This document shows, piece by piece, positions 53,386 through 62,654 of a DNA stretch of 64,000 nt; the stretch's first letter is position 1; the number at the start of each line of letters is the position of its first letter. This DNA comes from Bacteroides neonati (lineage in GTDB: Bacteria > Bacteroidota > Bacteroidia > Bacteroidales > Bacteroidaceae): NCBI RefSeq assembly GCF_000499785.1, contig NZ_HG726024.1:62001-126000 (forward strand). Reading direction: 5' to 3'. Made by a program: the position numbers and the translations under genes. The notes beneath the pieces were generated by a model that was not told the origin of the DNA, did no database searches, and worked only from the letters and a program-made list of their open reading frames with translations.

Positions 53386-54000
53386 ATGGTCATTAAGAAT
53401 CTTGAAAACAAAGTAAAGCTGGTAACCATCATCTGCGGATTTTTCCTGTTGGGGTGTATTCTCATCAGCGTATCAAGTCTCTGGACGGCAAGAAGCATGG
53501 TGGTGGATGCCCAACAGAAAGTGTATGTGCTGGACGGCAATGTGCCCATCCTGGTACAGCGTACCACGATGGAGGAAACCCTTGACGTGGAAGCCAAAAG
53601 CCATGTGGAGATGTTCCATCACTATTTCTTCACATTGGCTCCTGATGACAAATACATCAAATACACGATGGAAAAAGCGATGTATTTGGTGGATGAAACG
53701 GGATTGGCGCAATACAATACTCTGAAAGAAAAAGGCTTCTATAACAATATCATGGGTACGAGTGCGGTATTCAGTATCTTTTGTGACAGCATTCAGTTTG
53801 ACAAAGGAAAGATGGAGTTTACCTATTACGGCCGCCAACGCATTGAGCGAAGGACAAGTATCTTGACCCGTGAACTGGTAACAGCAGGACAGCTCAAACA
53901 GGTGCCGAGAACAGACAACAATCCGCACGGACTGCTGGTGGTGAACTGGCGAACTCTGCTGAACAAGGACATCGAGCAGAAGACAAAGAACAATTATTGA
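53386..54000 (+). CDS. traK: TraK conjugation protein (VirB8-like)
   Basis: 204 residues with one N-terminal membrane helix (about 14-35) and a periplasmic domain containing RTTMEETLDVEAKSHVEMFH and GFYNNIMG, the TraK family core. Bridges inner- and outer-membrane parts of the transfer channel. Confidence 0.85.
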   Translation: MVIKNLENKVKLVTIICGFFLLGCILISVSSLWTARSMVVDAQQKVYVLDGNVPILVQRTTMEETLDVEAKSHVEMFHHYFFTLAPDDKYIKYTMEKAMYLVDETGLAQYNTLKEKGFYNNIMGTSAVFSIFCDSIQFDKGKMEFTYYGRQRIERRTSILTRELVTAGQLKQVPRTDNNPHGLLVVNWRTLLNKDIEQKTKNNY

Positions 54001-54024
54001 AATTAATCCCTAAAGCATACTAAT

Positions 54025-54357
54025 ATGAGCTGGAAAAAGATGATAATCGGAGAAAATATGCCTGACAAGGACGATCCGAAATACCAAAAACGGTATGAGA
54101 GTGAAGTGGCAGCAGGTCGCAAGACTGCTAGACTGCTGAAGATAGATCAGGCAGCCAGTGGTGTACAGCGGTTTGCCTGCAAACACCCGAAATGGTTTCT
54201 TACCATTGTATTCACCATTGTGGTGAGTTGCCTAGCATTTAATATCTACCGTATGGTTACCGTTAGCCGGATGCAGAAGACAGAGCAACACGCAACGGCT
54301 ACGAAGCAACAGGAAAAATTACTAAAACAAAAACTTCACCGCAATGATCACAGATAA
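54025..54357 (+). CDS. TraL-position small membrane protein
   Basis: 110 residues; a soluble N-terminus (DPKYQKRYESEVAAGRKTAR), one membrane helix (about 58-80) and a basic tail. The end overlaps traM by 14 bases. Its place and form fit TraL of CTnDOT-type systems, although the sequence is too short to be sure. Confidence 0.65.
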   Translation: MSWKKMIIGENMPDKDDPKYQKRYESEVAAGRKTARLLKIDQAASGVQRFACKHPKWFLTIVFTIVVSCLAFNIYRMVTVSRMQKTEQHATATKQQEKLLKQKLHRNDHR

Positions 54358-55603
54358 GATAAACTTCAGGCAGCCAAAGTATATGCTTCCTGCCATCCTT
54401 TACCCCTTCTTACTGATAACGGGATATTTAATCTTCGACATCTTTGATACCGAAGCGGCAGAGAAACCCAGTGAACTGCAAACTACGGAGTTTCTGAATC
54501 CGGAACTGCCACAGGCGCAGATTCAGAATGACGGTATAGGTGGCAAGTACGAGAGCATGGTGAAGTCCTACGGAAAGATTCAGGACTATTCAGCGGTAGA
54601 GAATATTGACCGGGGCAATCAGGAAGAGGACAAGGAAGGCTATGACTCCAAGTATTCAAAAGACGAACTTGCCTTGCTGGATATGGAAGCAGCCCAAAAG
54701 ACAGAAGAACTGGAAAAATTGCAACGCACGCAAGAGATCCAGGAAAAACTCCGGCAGAGTGCTGAAAAAGGGAAAGACCTGATGACGGACTCCACCGACC
54801 TGCAACCGCTAAGCGAAGCGGAACGGCTGGCACGAAGCAAACAACGGGAACAAGGGGCATTGGCTGAATTACAGAAAGCACTTGCCGAAGCACGGTTGAA
54901 CGGTCAGAAAAACACGGAAGGTGTGACGGATATGGCTGAAAACGGGGACAATGCAGGAAACGGACATACCGCAATGAAAGGGAAAATAGAGGTAAACGAA
55001 AATGAGGTGAATCGTATTGACGACAATGCGACAAGTAGTACGGTAGTAAAACTTGTAAAGAAGCCATCGGATTATTTCCACACGTTGGCCGAGAATGAGC
55101 CGGAACCGAAATTGATAAAAGCCATCATAGACGAGGATATCAAGGCGGTGGACGGGTCGAGGGTAAGGCTTCGGCTGCTGGATGATGTGGAAATCGGTGA
55201 GCTGGTTGTGCCTAAAGGATCTTATCTCTACGCCAGCATGAGTGGATTCGGCGATCAACGGGTGAAAGGCAATGTGAAAAGCCTGATGGTGGCCGATGAA
55301 TTGCTGAAGGTGAATCTTTCCATTTATGATACGGACGGGTTGGAAGGCCTGTATGTACCCAGCAGCACATTCAGGGAGACAAGCAAGGATGTGGCGAGCA
55401 GTGCCTTGGGCAGCAATGTAAATATGAACAACGGAACGGGTGGCAACAGCTTTACCCAATGGGGGATGCAAGCTGTGCAGAATGCTTACCAGCGAACCAG
55501 TAATGCTATTTCCAAGTCGGTGAAGAAAAACAAGGCGAAGCTGAAATACGGGACATTCGTGTATCTGGTGAACGACAAAGAGAAGAAATCAACGGAACGA
55601 TAA
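54344..55603 (+). CDS. traM: TraM conjugation protein (VirB10-like)
   Basis: 419 residues: a short cytoplasmic start, one membrane helix (about 10-32), a long Gln/Glu/Lys-rich linker (about 60-190) and the C-terminal conserved domain beginning near 245 (IKAIIDEDIKAVDGSRVRLR, VPKGSYLYASMSGF). This layout is TraM; it spans the envelope and joins TraK, TraN and the ATPases. Confidence 0.85.
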   Translation: MITDKINFRQPKYMLPAILYPFLLITGYLIFDIFDTEAAEKPSELQTTEFLNPELPQAQIQNDGIGGKYESMVKSYGKIQDYSAVENIDRGNQEEDKEGYDSKYSKDELALLDMEAAQKTEELEKLQRTQEIQEKLRQSAEKGKDLMTDSTDLQPLSEAERLARSKQREQGALAELQKALAEARLNGQKNTEGVTDMAENGDNAGNGHTAMKGKIEVNENEVNRIDDNATSSTVVKLVKKPSDYFHTLAENEPEPKLIKAIIDEDIKAVDGSRVRLRLLDDVEIGELVVPKGSYLYASMSGFGDQRVKGNVKSLMVADELLKVNLSIYDTDGLEGLYVPSSTFRETSKDVASSALGSNVNMNNGTGGNSFTQWGMQAVQNAYQRTSNAISKSVKKNKAKLKYGTFVYLVNDKEKKSTER

Positions 55604-55619
55604 TCAAGGAGTAAAAGAT

Positions 55620-56465
55620 ATGAATATCAAACAGAAAATTGCAGCCCTCACATGGGGCCTATTGACAGTATGTCCAACATTCGCACAACAGACGTACGAA
55701 GAGATGGAGCAGATAACCGTGAATGAGCAGGTGACTACTGTCATCACCGCCTCGGAACCGATTCGATTTGTGGATATATCCACCGAAAAGGTGGCAGGCG
55801 ACCAACCCATCAATAACACGATCCGGCTGAAACCCAAAGAAGGTGGTCATGAGGATGGCGAGGTGCTGGCTATCGTAACGATAGTGACGGAACGTTACCG
55901 CACGCAATATGCTTTGCTATACACAACAAGGATGAAGGAAGCGGTGAGTGACAAAGAGATACAGCTAATGGAAAGGCAAGCTTACCGTAATCCGGCGGTG
56001 AGCCTGTCCACCGAAGAGATGTACCGCTATGCCAGGCAGATATGGACTTCTCCGGCAAAGTTCAGGAATGTGAGTAGCAAGCAACACCGGATGATTCTAC
56101 GGCTGAACAATGTGTATGCCGTGGGTGACTATTTCTTTATCGACTACTCGATAGAGAATCGCACGAACATCCGATTTGACATCGATGAAGTACGTATCAA
56201 GTTGGCAGACAAAAAAGTATCGAAGGCGACTAATTCGCAAATCATCGAGCTAAAGCCTGAAATGACCTTGGAACAGACAAAATCCTTTCTGCACGGGTAT
56301 CGGAATGTGGTTGTGATTAAGAAACTGACGTTTCCCAATGACAAGGTACTGACCATCGAGATGAGCGAGAAACAGATTTCCGGCAGAACCATTGCTATCA
56401 ACATAGACTATGAAGATGTGCTGAGTGCCGACAGTTTTAATAACGCCTTACTGAGAGAAGAATGA
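55620..56465 (+). CDS. traN: TraN conjugation protein (DUF4138, VirB9-like)
   Basis: 281 residues, signal peptide to TFAQQ, then strand-rich DUF4138: ITVNEQVTTVITASEPIRFV, VLAIVTIVTERYRTQYAL, with the C-terminal KLTFPNDKVLTIEMSEKQ. Forms the outer ring of the transfer channel with TraO. Overlaps traO by four bases. Confidence 0.85.
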   Translation: MNIKQKIAALTWGLLTVCPTFAQQTYEEMEQITVNEQVTTVITASEPIRFVDISTEKVAGDQPINNTIRLKPKEGGHEDGEVLAIVTIVTERYRTQYALLYTTRMKEAVSDKEIQLMERQAYRNPAVSLSTEEMYRYARQIWTSPAKFRNVSSKQHRMILRLNNVYAVGDYFFIDYSIENRTNIRFDIDEVRIKLADKKVSKATNSQIIELKPEMTLEQTKSFLHGYRNVVVIKKLTFPNDKVLTIEMSEKQISGRTIAINIDYEDVLSADSFNNALLREE

Positions 56466-56968
56466 AAAAGATACTGATGATATTGGTAGCAGCCTTGACA
56501 ATGAGCACTACCGCATGGGCGAACGACCGGGATGGAAGAATACAAATAGGAACCGGACTGCTCTACAAGAATGGAATGGATTTGACTATCGGCTATGAAT
56601 ACGAGACGAAGTATCACAATGCGTGGGAGTTCTTCGGCAATGCCTATCTGAAATGGGATGAATGCGCTTCCTGCGGACATGTCTGCCCGGAGTCGTTTTG
56701 GAACAACTACAGAACGTGGGGATTGGGTGTGGCTTACAAGCCTTGCGTAGTGAGGGGACGTAACCATCATGGAAATTTGCGGCTCGGCGGCTCGCTGGGT
56801 TCCGGGGACGGTAATGTGTTAGGCGGTATTCATGTAGGTTATGAGCATAGCTATTCCTTGAAGAAGGGGTGGCAGCTCTACTGGCAAGTGAAGAGCGATA
56901 TTATGATAGAAGGTAAAGACCTGTTCCGTACAGGTATAGTAATCGGAGTAAAAATACCAACGAGATGA
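56462..56968 (+). CDS. traO: TraO conjugation protein
   Basis: 168 residues, signal peptide to TAWA, then a small beta-barrel-like body (GTGLLYKNGMDLTIGYEYET, GGIHVGYEHSYSLKKGWQLY) with two Cys pairs in the middle (ECASCGHVC). Family of outer-membrane TraO proteins. It overlaps both neighbouring genes by four bases. Confidence 0.75.
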   Translation: MKKILMILVAALTMSTTAWANDRDGRIQIGTGLLYKNGMDLTIGYEYETKYHNAWEFFGNAYLKWDECASCGHVCPESFWNNYRTWGLGVAYKPCVVRGRNHHGNLRLGGSLGSGDGNVLGGIHVGYEHSYSLKKGWQLYWQVKSDIMIEGKDLFRTGIVIGVKIPTR

Positions 56969-57612
56969 GAGAGATACTATTAATCTGTATGAGTGCCGTT
57001 CTGCTGACGGCTTGTGACAGTCATCAAGAGTTTCCGGACACCGCAATGAAAGTGGGACATATCCTGTGTACGGATGGGCAAGTACTGCCCTACGCCCACT
57101 ATAAGGAATCAGGCAAGGAAGCCGTGGGGGTTGTGTTCTACCTGAACCGTGATTCGGAAACGGAAGGGAAAGGGTATGCTGTATATCTCTATGATACGGC
57201 AGCCGAAGCTTTAGCGGACAGCATCGGAGTAAATCAGGGTACGTCGGCGGATGTAACCGCACTAGACGGGAACGCCAATACCTTTGCCCTATTCCATACG
57301 ACAGATGCGTCGTCCCCTTTGGCGAAAAGCGTGTTTGACATCTGGAGCTACGGTCAAAGTGCCTATATCCCGTCGGTGGGGCAAATGAGGCTGCTGTATG
57401 GTGTGAAAGCTGATGTGAACCAATTCATTGAGCTTTGCGGAGGGGACTTGCTGCCTGATACTCCTGACCAGTGCTGGTATTGGACTTCTACGGAAGTGAA
57501 AGGACAGCAGACTGCCAAAGCGTGGCTGTATTCCGTGGGGAGCGGAGCCATGCAGGAAACACCGAAGCTGCAAGCGCATAAGGCGAGAGCGATTATAACC
57601 ATCAATGAGTAG
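56965..57612 (+). CDS. lipoprotein with DUF1566-like domain
   Basis: 215 residues with lipobox (LLTAC, Cys17). The body YAVYLYDTAAEALADS, then YIPSVGQMRLLY and CWYWTSTEVKGQQTAKAWLY, follows the DUF1566/lectin-like pattern (fibrillar or sugar-binding surface modules). It shares this module with the C-terminus of the lipoprotein at 43576-45126. It overlaps traO by four bases, so it is an integral gene of this operon. Confidence 0.55.
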   Translation: MREILLICMSAVLLTACDSHQEFPDTAMKVGHILCTDGQVLPYAHYKESGKEAVGVVFYLNRDSETEGKGYAVYLYDTAAEALADSIGVNQGTSADVTALDGNANTFALFHTTDASSPLAKSVFDIWSYGQSAYIPSVGQMRLLYGVKADVNQFIELCGGDLLPDTPDQCWYWTSTEVKGQQTAKAWLYSVGSGAMQETPKLQAHKARAIITINE

Positions 57613-57643
57613 CGGGTACTGATACTAACAGATACAGGAAACT

Positions 57644-59836
57644 ATGGAAGAAAGCAAGGAACTACAGGGAGCGTACAAGATATTCAGGGCGGTGATTTAT
57701 ATCTCTATCCTGATGGAATTTTTCGAGTATGCCGTTTCACCGGAGATGCTGGACCACTGGAGCGGCATACTCTGCGATGTGCATGGCCGCATCAAGACGT
57801 GGCTTATCTACCAAGACGGAAATCTTGTTTACAGCAAGATAGCGACCTTTGCGCTTATCTGCATCACGTGCGTGGGTACAAGGAACAAGAAACATCTGGA
57901 ATTTGATGCCAGACGGCAGGTACTTTATCCGTTGGTTAGCGGTGTAGCGTTGCTGATAACGGCTGTGTGGCTCTTTGGCTTTACCCTGAATGTACGGCTG
58001 TATGGCTTACCGCTGAATGTCATTCTGTATATGGGGACAACCATTATCGGAACTATTTTGGTGCATGTGGCATTGGATAACATCTCAAAGTTCCTGAAAG
58101 AAGGATTGCTGAAAGACCGCTTTAACCTTGAAAACGAAAGTTTTGAGCAATGTACCCAGCTTCAGGAAACTGACTATTCAGTGAATATTCCGATGCGTTT
58201 TTATTATAAAGGTAAGTTTCGCAAAGGGTTCTGCAATATCTCTAATCCGTTCAGGGGAACGTGGGTGGTGGGTACGCCGGGGTCGGGTAAGACCTTTTCC
58301 ATCATAGAGCCGTTTATTCGCCAGCACTCTGCTAAAGGGTTTGCGATGGTAGTTTACGACTACAAGTTCCCGACCTTGGCTGAGAAACTCTACTATCATT
58401 ACAGGAAGAATCAGGAACTTGGCAAAGTGCCCAAAGGTTGCAAGTTCAATACTATCAACTTTGTGAATGTAGAATACAGCCGGAGGGTGAATCCCATCCA
58501 GCAAAAATACATCCAGAATCTGGCGGCGGCCAGTGAGACTGCTGAGACACTGCTGGAATCCCTGCAAAAAGGAAAGAGAGAAGGCGGTGGCGGCAGTGAC
58601 CAGTTTTTCCAAACATCGGCGGTAAACTTCTTGGCAGCGTGCATCTACTTTTTTGTGAACTATGAACGGGAGCCATACGATGAGAATGGTAAACGGCTGT
58701 ATGCGGAAAAGGCGCAAGACAAGGAGACGAAGTTTTGGAAGCCGACGGGTGTGGTGCGTGACAAGAAAGGCGGGGAGATTGTTCAAGCTGCCTATTGGCT
58801 GGGCAAATATTCGGATATGCCACATATTCTGTCTTTTCTGAATGAAGGATATAAAACCATATTCGAGGTGTTGGAAACGGATAATGAGGTAGCACCGCTG
58901 CTCGGCCCGTTTCAAACGGCATTGAAAAATAAGGCGATGGAACAGTTGGAGGGTATGATTGGTACACTGCGTGTCTATACCAGCCGGTTGGCGACTAAAG
59001 AATCCTATTGGATATTCCATAAGGACGGCGATGACTTTGACTTGAAGGTATCAGATCCGAAGAACCCAAGCTATCTGCTGATTGCAAATGATCCGGAGAT
59101 GGAAAGCATTATCGGGGCGTTGAATGCTCTGATTCTGAATCGACTTGTGACCAGAGTGAATGCAGGGCAGGGCAAGAATATCCCGGTGAGCATCATCGTG
59201 GATGAGTTGCCTACATTGTACTTTCATAAGATAGACCGACTGATAGGTACTGCCCGAAGTAATAAGGTAAGCGTGGCTCTGGGGTTTCAGGAACTACCAC
59301 AATTGGAAGCGGATTACGGGAAAGTAGGTATGCAGAAGATTATTACGACTGTGGGCAATGTGATAAGCGGCTCTGCCCGTGCCAAGGAAACGCTGGAGTG
59401 GCTGAGTAATGACATTTTCGGTAAGGTGGTGCAGCTTAAGAAAGGTGTCACCATCGACCGGGACAAGACCTCAATTAATCTGAATGAAAATATGGACAAC
59501 CTCGTTCCGGCAAGTAAAATTTCCGATTTGCCTACCGGCTGGATATGCGGTCAGGTCGCACGTGACTTTGTGAAGACTAAAGTAGGGAAAAATGGAAGTA
59601 TGAATATTCAGGAATCAGATGAGTTCAAGACTTCCAAGTTCTACTGCAAGACGGATTTCGATATGACAGAGATAAAGAAAGAGGAAGCTGATTATGCAAA
59701 CTATCCACTGCCCCGATTCTATACCTTCAATTCGAAAGAAGAGCGAGAACGGATTCTCTACAGGAATTTTGTGGAAGTTGGGCTGGAAGTGAAAGCGATG
59801 ATTGCGGATGTGCTTAATAAGAGGGGAAGTATTTAA
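57644..59836 (+). CDS. mobC: VirD4/MobC-type coupling protein
   Basis: 730 residues. Four N-terminal membrane helices in about residues 10-160, then an FtsK/VirD4-like ATPase: Walker A GTPGSGKT at about 209-216, Walker B IIVDELPTLYFHKIDRL at about 521-537 and the conserved GFQELPQLEADYG. Couples the relaxase-DNA complex to the channel. No relaxase gene flanks it, and the sequence after it (to 60149) has no transfer gene. Confidence 0.85.
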   Translation: MEESKELQGAYKIFRAVIYISILMEFFEYAVSPEMLDHWSGILCDVHGRIKTWLIYQDGNLVYSKIATFALICITCVGTRNKKHLEFDARRQVLYPLVSGVALLITAVWLFGFTLNVRLYGLPLNVILYMGTTIIGTILVHVALDNISKFLKEGLLKDRFNLENESFEQCTQLQETDYSVNIPMRFYYKGKFRKGFCNISNPFRGTWVVGTPGSGKTFSIIEPFIRQHSAKGFAMVVYDYKFPTLAEKLYYHYRKNQELGKVPKGCKFNTINFVNVEYSRRVNPIQQKYIQNLAAASETAETLLESLQKGKREGGGGSDQFFQTSAVNFLAACIYFFVNYEREPYDENGKRLYAEKAQDKETKFWKPTGVVRDKKGGEIVQAAYWLGKYSDMPHILSFLNEGYKTIFEVLETDNEVAPLLGPFQTALKNKAMEQLEGMIGTLRVYTSRLATKESYWIFHKDGDDFDLKVSDPKNPSYLLIANDPEMESIIGALNALILNRLVTRVNAGQGKNIPVSIIVDELPTLYFHKIDRLIGTARSNKVSVALGFQELPQLEADYGKVGMQKIITTVGNVISGSARAKETLEWLSNDIFGKVVQLKKGVTIDRDKTSINLNENMDNLVPASKISDLPTGWICGQVARDFVKTKVGKNGSMNIQESDEFKTSKFYCKTDFDMTEIKKEEADYANYPLPRFYTFNSKEERERILYRNFVEVGLEVKAMIADVLNKRGSI

Positions 59837-60149
59837 CCTGCATAACTCCTTTAACTCCTACTAACTCCTGAGTGTGAATAATGCAGGCTAAAGTCTTCTG
59901 TTATCAAAAGTGAGGCGTATCACAACAATGAATATACTGTATAATTAATACTGATGTAGGGCTTTGCAGTTAACCGTTGCATAAAACCTATGCTTGTATA
60001 AGGCCATTCGTAGCTTGCTTCTTTCCTTATTTTGATTATGTTACCCATTTTTCTCTATAAAAATGAAAATTCATCTTTTTACTAATTATTAGGTTGACAT
60101 AGCTTTAGAAAATTCATCTGGACTGACTATCAAGAATGATCTACATATA
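59837..60149. other. intergenic region after the tra operon
   Basis: About 310 bases without a supported gene. Near 59845-59870 there are three close copies of AACTCCT. The rest is AT-rich. It ends at the IS982 target-site duplication. Confidence 0.4.
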
Positions 60150-60156
60150 TCTCTAT

Positions 60157-61178
60157 ACCCGTTGGCGGAATTAATTATCTAATAAGATGTTTTAAAATAA
60201 GTTGTACATATTCGTGATATTTAGTATATTAGAAGTGAGCAAACTTTTAATATGTCATCACTCTATGCACAACTTATATGCAATATTCGCAAAATTTCTC
60301 CACATTTGCAAGGAGTTTTCTGATAATCTTGTAACCGAACACGGTAACATACCTCGCCCCGGAGTTGTTCCTCGTTTTTCTGATTTAGAAGTAGTTTCTC
60401 TTAGCCTTACGATGGAGTCTATTGGTTTGGATAGTGAAAACTACTTATTTTCCAAACTAGGAGAATACTCCAATGAGCTGCCACATCTAATTTCAAGAAG
60501 ACAATTTAATGATCGTAGGAAACTCACAGCCAATCTCTGTAAAGAGATACGCGAAAGAATTGTGACTGAAATTGATGGTGGGGAAGAATTCTTCTGTATA
60601 GATTCAAAGCCAATAGAGGTTTGTCGTATTGCCAGAGCTAAACGCTGCAAAGTTGGCAAAGATGACTATGAACGTTCACCTGCATTTGGATATTGCGCTT
60701 CACAAAAACTTTATTACTATGGCTACAAACTACACGCAGTCTGTGGATTAAACGGTGTGATACACTCCTTTGATTTGACAAAGGCAAACGTTCATGACAT
60801 TCATTATCTTCAGGATGTAAAGTATGAATATCAGGATTGTAGCCTGTTTGGTGATAAAGGATATATTGGAACTGAGGTACAATTGGATTTATTTGAAAGT
60901 GCTAACATTAAACTGGAAGTACCTTACAGACTCAATCAAAAGAATTGGAAGCCAACATTTATTCCTTTTGCTAAAGCAAGGAAAAGAATTGAAACACTCT
61001 TTTCGCAGATGTGTGACCAGTTCATGATGATAAGGAATTATGCCAAAGACGTCAATGGGATTTTTACTAGGATAATCAGTAAGATTAGCGCTCTTACGAT
61101 TTTGCAATACATCAACAAAATGAACAATAGACCTATTGGAAGGATTAAATATGCGCTAATTTAATTCCGCCAACGGGT
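60157..61178 (+). mobile_element. intact IS982-family insertion sequence
   Basis: 1022 bases. Perfect 18-base terminal inverted repeats: ACCCGTTGGCGGAATTAA at the left (60157-60174) and its complement at the right (61161-61178). Flanks repeat TCTCTAT on both sides (60150-60156 and 61179-61185), a 7-bp target duplication. The transposase is complete, so the insertion is recent. An older relative is left at 27180-27290. Confidence 0.9.
60265..61164 (+). CDS. IS982-family transposase
   Basis: 299 residues from ATG 60265 (a TTG-started frame begins at 60202). DDE-type catalytic core: FFCIDSKPIEVCR, later CSLFGDKGYIG and ARKRIETLFSQM, matching the first Asp, second Asp and Glu of IS982 enzymes. 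Full length and undisturbed; its stop is in the right inverted repeat. Confidence 0.9.
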   Translation: MHNLYAIFAKFLHICKEFSDNLVTEHGNIPRPGVVPRFSDLEVVSLSLTMESIGLDSENYLFSKLGEYSNELPHLISRRQFNDRRKLTANLCKEIRERIVTEIDGGEEFFCIDSKPIEVCRIARAKRCKVGKDDYERSPAFGYCASQKLYYYGYKLHAVCGLNGVIHSFDLTKANVHDIHYLQDVKYEYQDCSLFGDKGYIGTEVQLDLFESANIKLEVPYRLNQKNWKPTFIPFAKARKRIETLFSQMCDQFMMIRNYAKDVNGIFTRIISKISALTILQYINKMNNRPIGRIKYALI

Positions 61179-61256
61179 TCTCTATATTTTTTTTCGTTTT
61201 CTTTTTCCATTCATTTTTTATAATTATCTTTATCAATTAATAGAAAGAATTACAGT

Positions 61257-61769
61257 ATGATCAAGGCAAAAAAAGATATTGATGACGCATTCCGGTGCTA
61301 TTACCGTCCGCTTTGTTTATATGCTATGCACTATCTGCATGATATGGCTATGGCAGAAGATATCGTACAGGATTGTTTTACTGAACTTTGGGAAAGAATG
61401 ACCGCAAATAAAGATGTGTCAAATGTGAAGGCTTATCTTTATATGATGGTTAGGAACCATTGCTATGACCTATTAAAAAAGGAAGGGCAAAGTGATGGTA
61501 ATTTATTACTATCAGATTTAGAAGATAGTATTTCAGATGAGGAGTGCGAAGAACGTTCTCTGATAGAAGCTAGGCTTTGGACTGCTATTGATTCTCTACC
61601 GGAACGCTGCCGCGAAGTTTTTCTTCTTAGCAAACGTGACGGATTAAAATATAAAGAGATTGCTGACAAACTGAATGTTTCAATAAAAACTGTTGAAAAT
61701 CAGATGAGTAAAGCTTTGAGAGTTCTCAAAGAAGGTTCCAAAAAAATATATTCTTTCTTCTTTAACTAA
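61257..61769 (+). CDS. ECF sigma factor (Bacteroidetes FecI-like)
   Basis: 170 residues with sigma-2 (YYRPLCLYAMHYLHDMAMAE, DIVQDCFTELW) and sigma-4 (LPERCREVFLLSKRDGLKYK, EIADKLNVSIKTVENQMSKA). It heads a sigma / FecR / TonB-receptor set in which the receptor signals through FecR to release the sigma factor. The IS982 copy ends 78 bases before the start codon, so it may have replaced part of the promoter. Confidence 0.85.
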   Translation: MIKAKKDIDDAFRCYYRPLCLYAMHYLHDMAMAEDIVQDCFTELWERMTANKDVSNVKAYLYMMVRNHCYDLLKKEGQSDGNLLLSDLEDSISDEECEERSLIEARLWTAIDSLPERCREVFLLSKRDGLKYKEIADKLNVSIKTVENQMSKALRVLKEGSKKIYSFFFN

Positions 61770-61837
61770 TTTTTCTTCTTTTCGCGTAGTGGTTTTTTTA
61801 TCATTTTCAGTCTTAGCTCAAAAAAACAATAAAAGCC

Positions 61838-62650
61838 ATGAAAGATATAGAGAAAAAATGTCTTCAGTTCGTACTAAGATATTATAAGCTGGGAGCACTG
61901 GATACGCAAAAGGCTATCCGCAATTTTGAACTGAAAAACGGACTTGTGCAAAGAAACTCCCGGATCTACTGGTATACCGGTATTGCTGCTACTATTCTAT
62001 TATTTATAGTGTCCGGCATTTATTTTTATAACATTGATACGAAAGAGGACTGGACAAAACTTGTAGCTGCTAATTCTACTGAAACTTATCTGTTACCGGA
62101 CAGTACGGCAGTAACTCTGTCTCCTCACTCATCCTTATCTTATCAGCCTAGCGGCTTCGCTCATAAAAACCGGCAGGTCGCTATGTCAGGAAAAATATAT
62201 TTTTCAGTTAAAAGAAATGAAAAACTGCCGTTCGAAATAGTAGGTTCGATTTCTCGCGTAAGAGTATTGGGAACTCGGTTCCAGGTTATTGAAAATCACG
62301 AAAATTCGCAAGTGTGTGTTGTATCGGGTAAAGTGCTCTTTACAGCCAAAGGACAAGATAAGGGCATCATTTTAACAAAAGGGATGGAAGCTACATTGGC
62401 AGATGGAGAGCAAATGCCCGTTCTTTCAACTACTCCTAATATAAATCAAACGGCTTGGGCTACCGGAGTATTCACATTTGATGATACTCCTCTACCGATA
62501 GTATTGAAAGAATTGTCTGATTATTATCATGTACAACTCACTTCTAAGGATATTGATAAAAAACTTAGTGGAGAATTTACTACTGGCAGTATAGATGAAA
62601 TTGTAGATTTGATAGAGAACGTTTTACAGGTCACAATACAAAAGAATTAA
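61838..62650 (+). CDS. FecR-family anti-sigma factor
   Basis: 270 residues: short cytoplasmic start, one membrane helix (about 48-64), then the FecR domain (AANSTETYLLPDSTAVTLSP, VLGTRFQVIE) and a C-terminal DUF4974/STN-like part (FTFDDTPLPIVLKELSDYYH). It is shorter than usual FecR proteins (310-400 aa), mainly because of a short cytoplasmic region. It lies 68 bases after the sigma gene and four before the receptor. Confidence 0.85.
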   Translation: MKDIEKKCLQFVLRYYKLGALDTQKAIRNFELKNGLVQRNSRIYWYTGIAATILLFIVSGIYFYNIDTKEDWTKLVAANSTETYLLPDSTAVTLSPHSSLSYQPSGFAHKNRQVAMSGKIYFSVKRNEKLPFEIVGSISRVRVLGTRFQVIENHENSQVCVVSGKVLFTAKGQDKGIILTKGMEATLADGEQMPVLSTTPNINQTAWATGVFTFDDTPLPIVLKELSDYYHVQLTSKDIDKKLSGEFTTGSIDEIVDLIENVLQVTIQKN

Positions 62651-62654
62651 AGTG

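Noticed and set aside
58178-59020. 280-codon minus-strand frame inside the coupling protein gene
   Set aside because: Antisense to intact VirD4-type motifs; no promoter or start context.
59845-59870. triple AACTCCT repeat as an attachment site
   Set aside because: Too short and no matching copy seen near the integrases.
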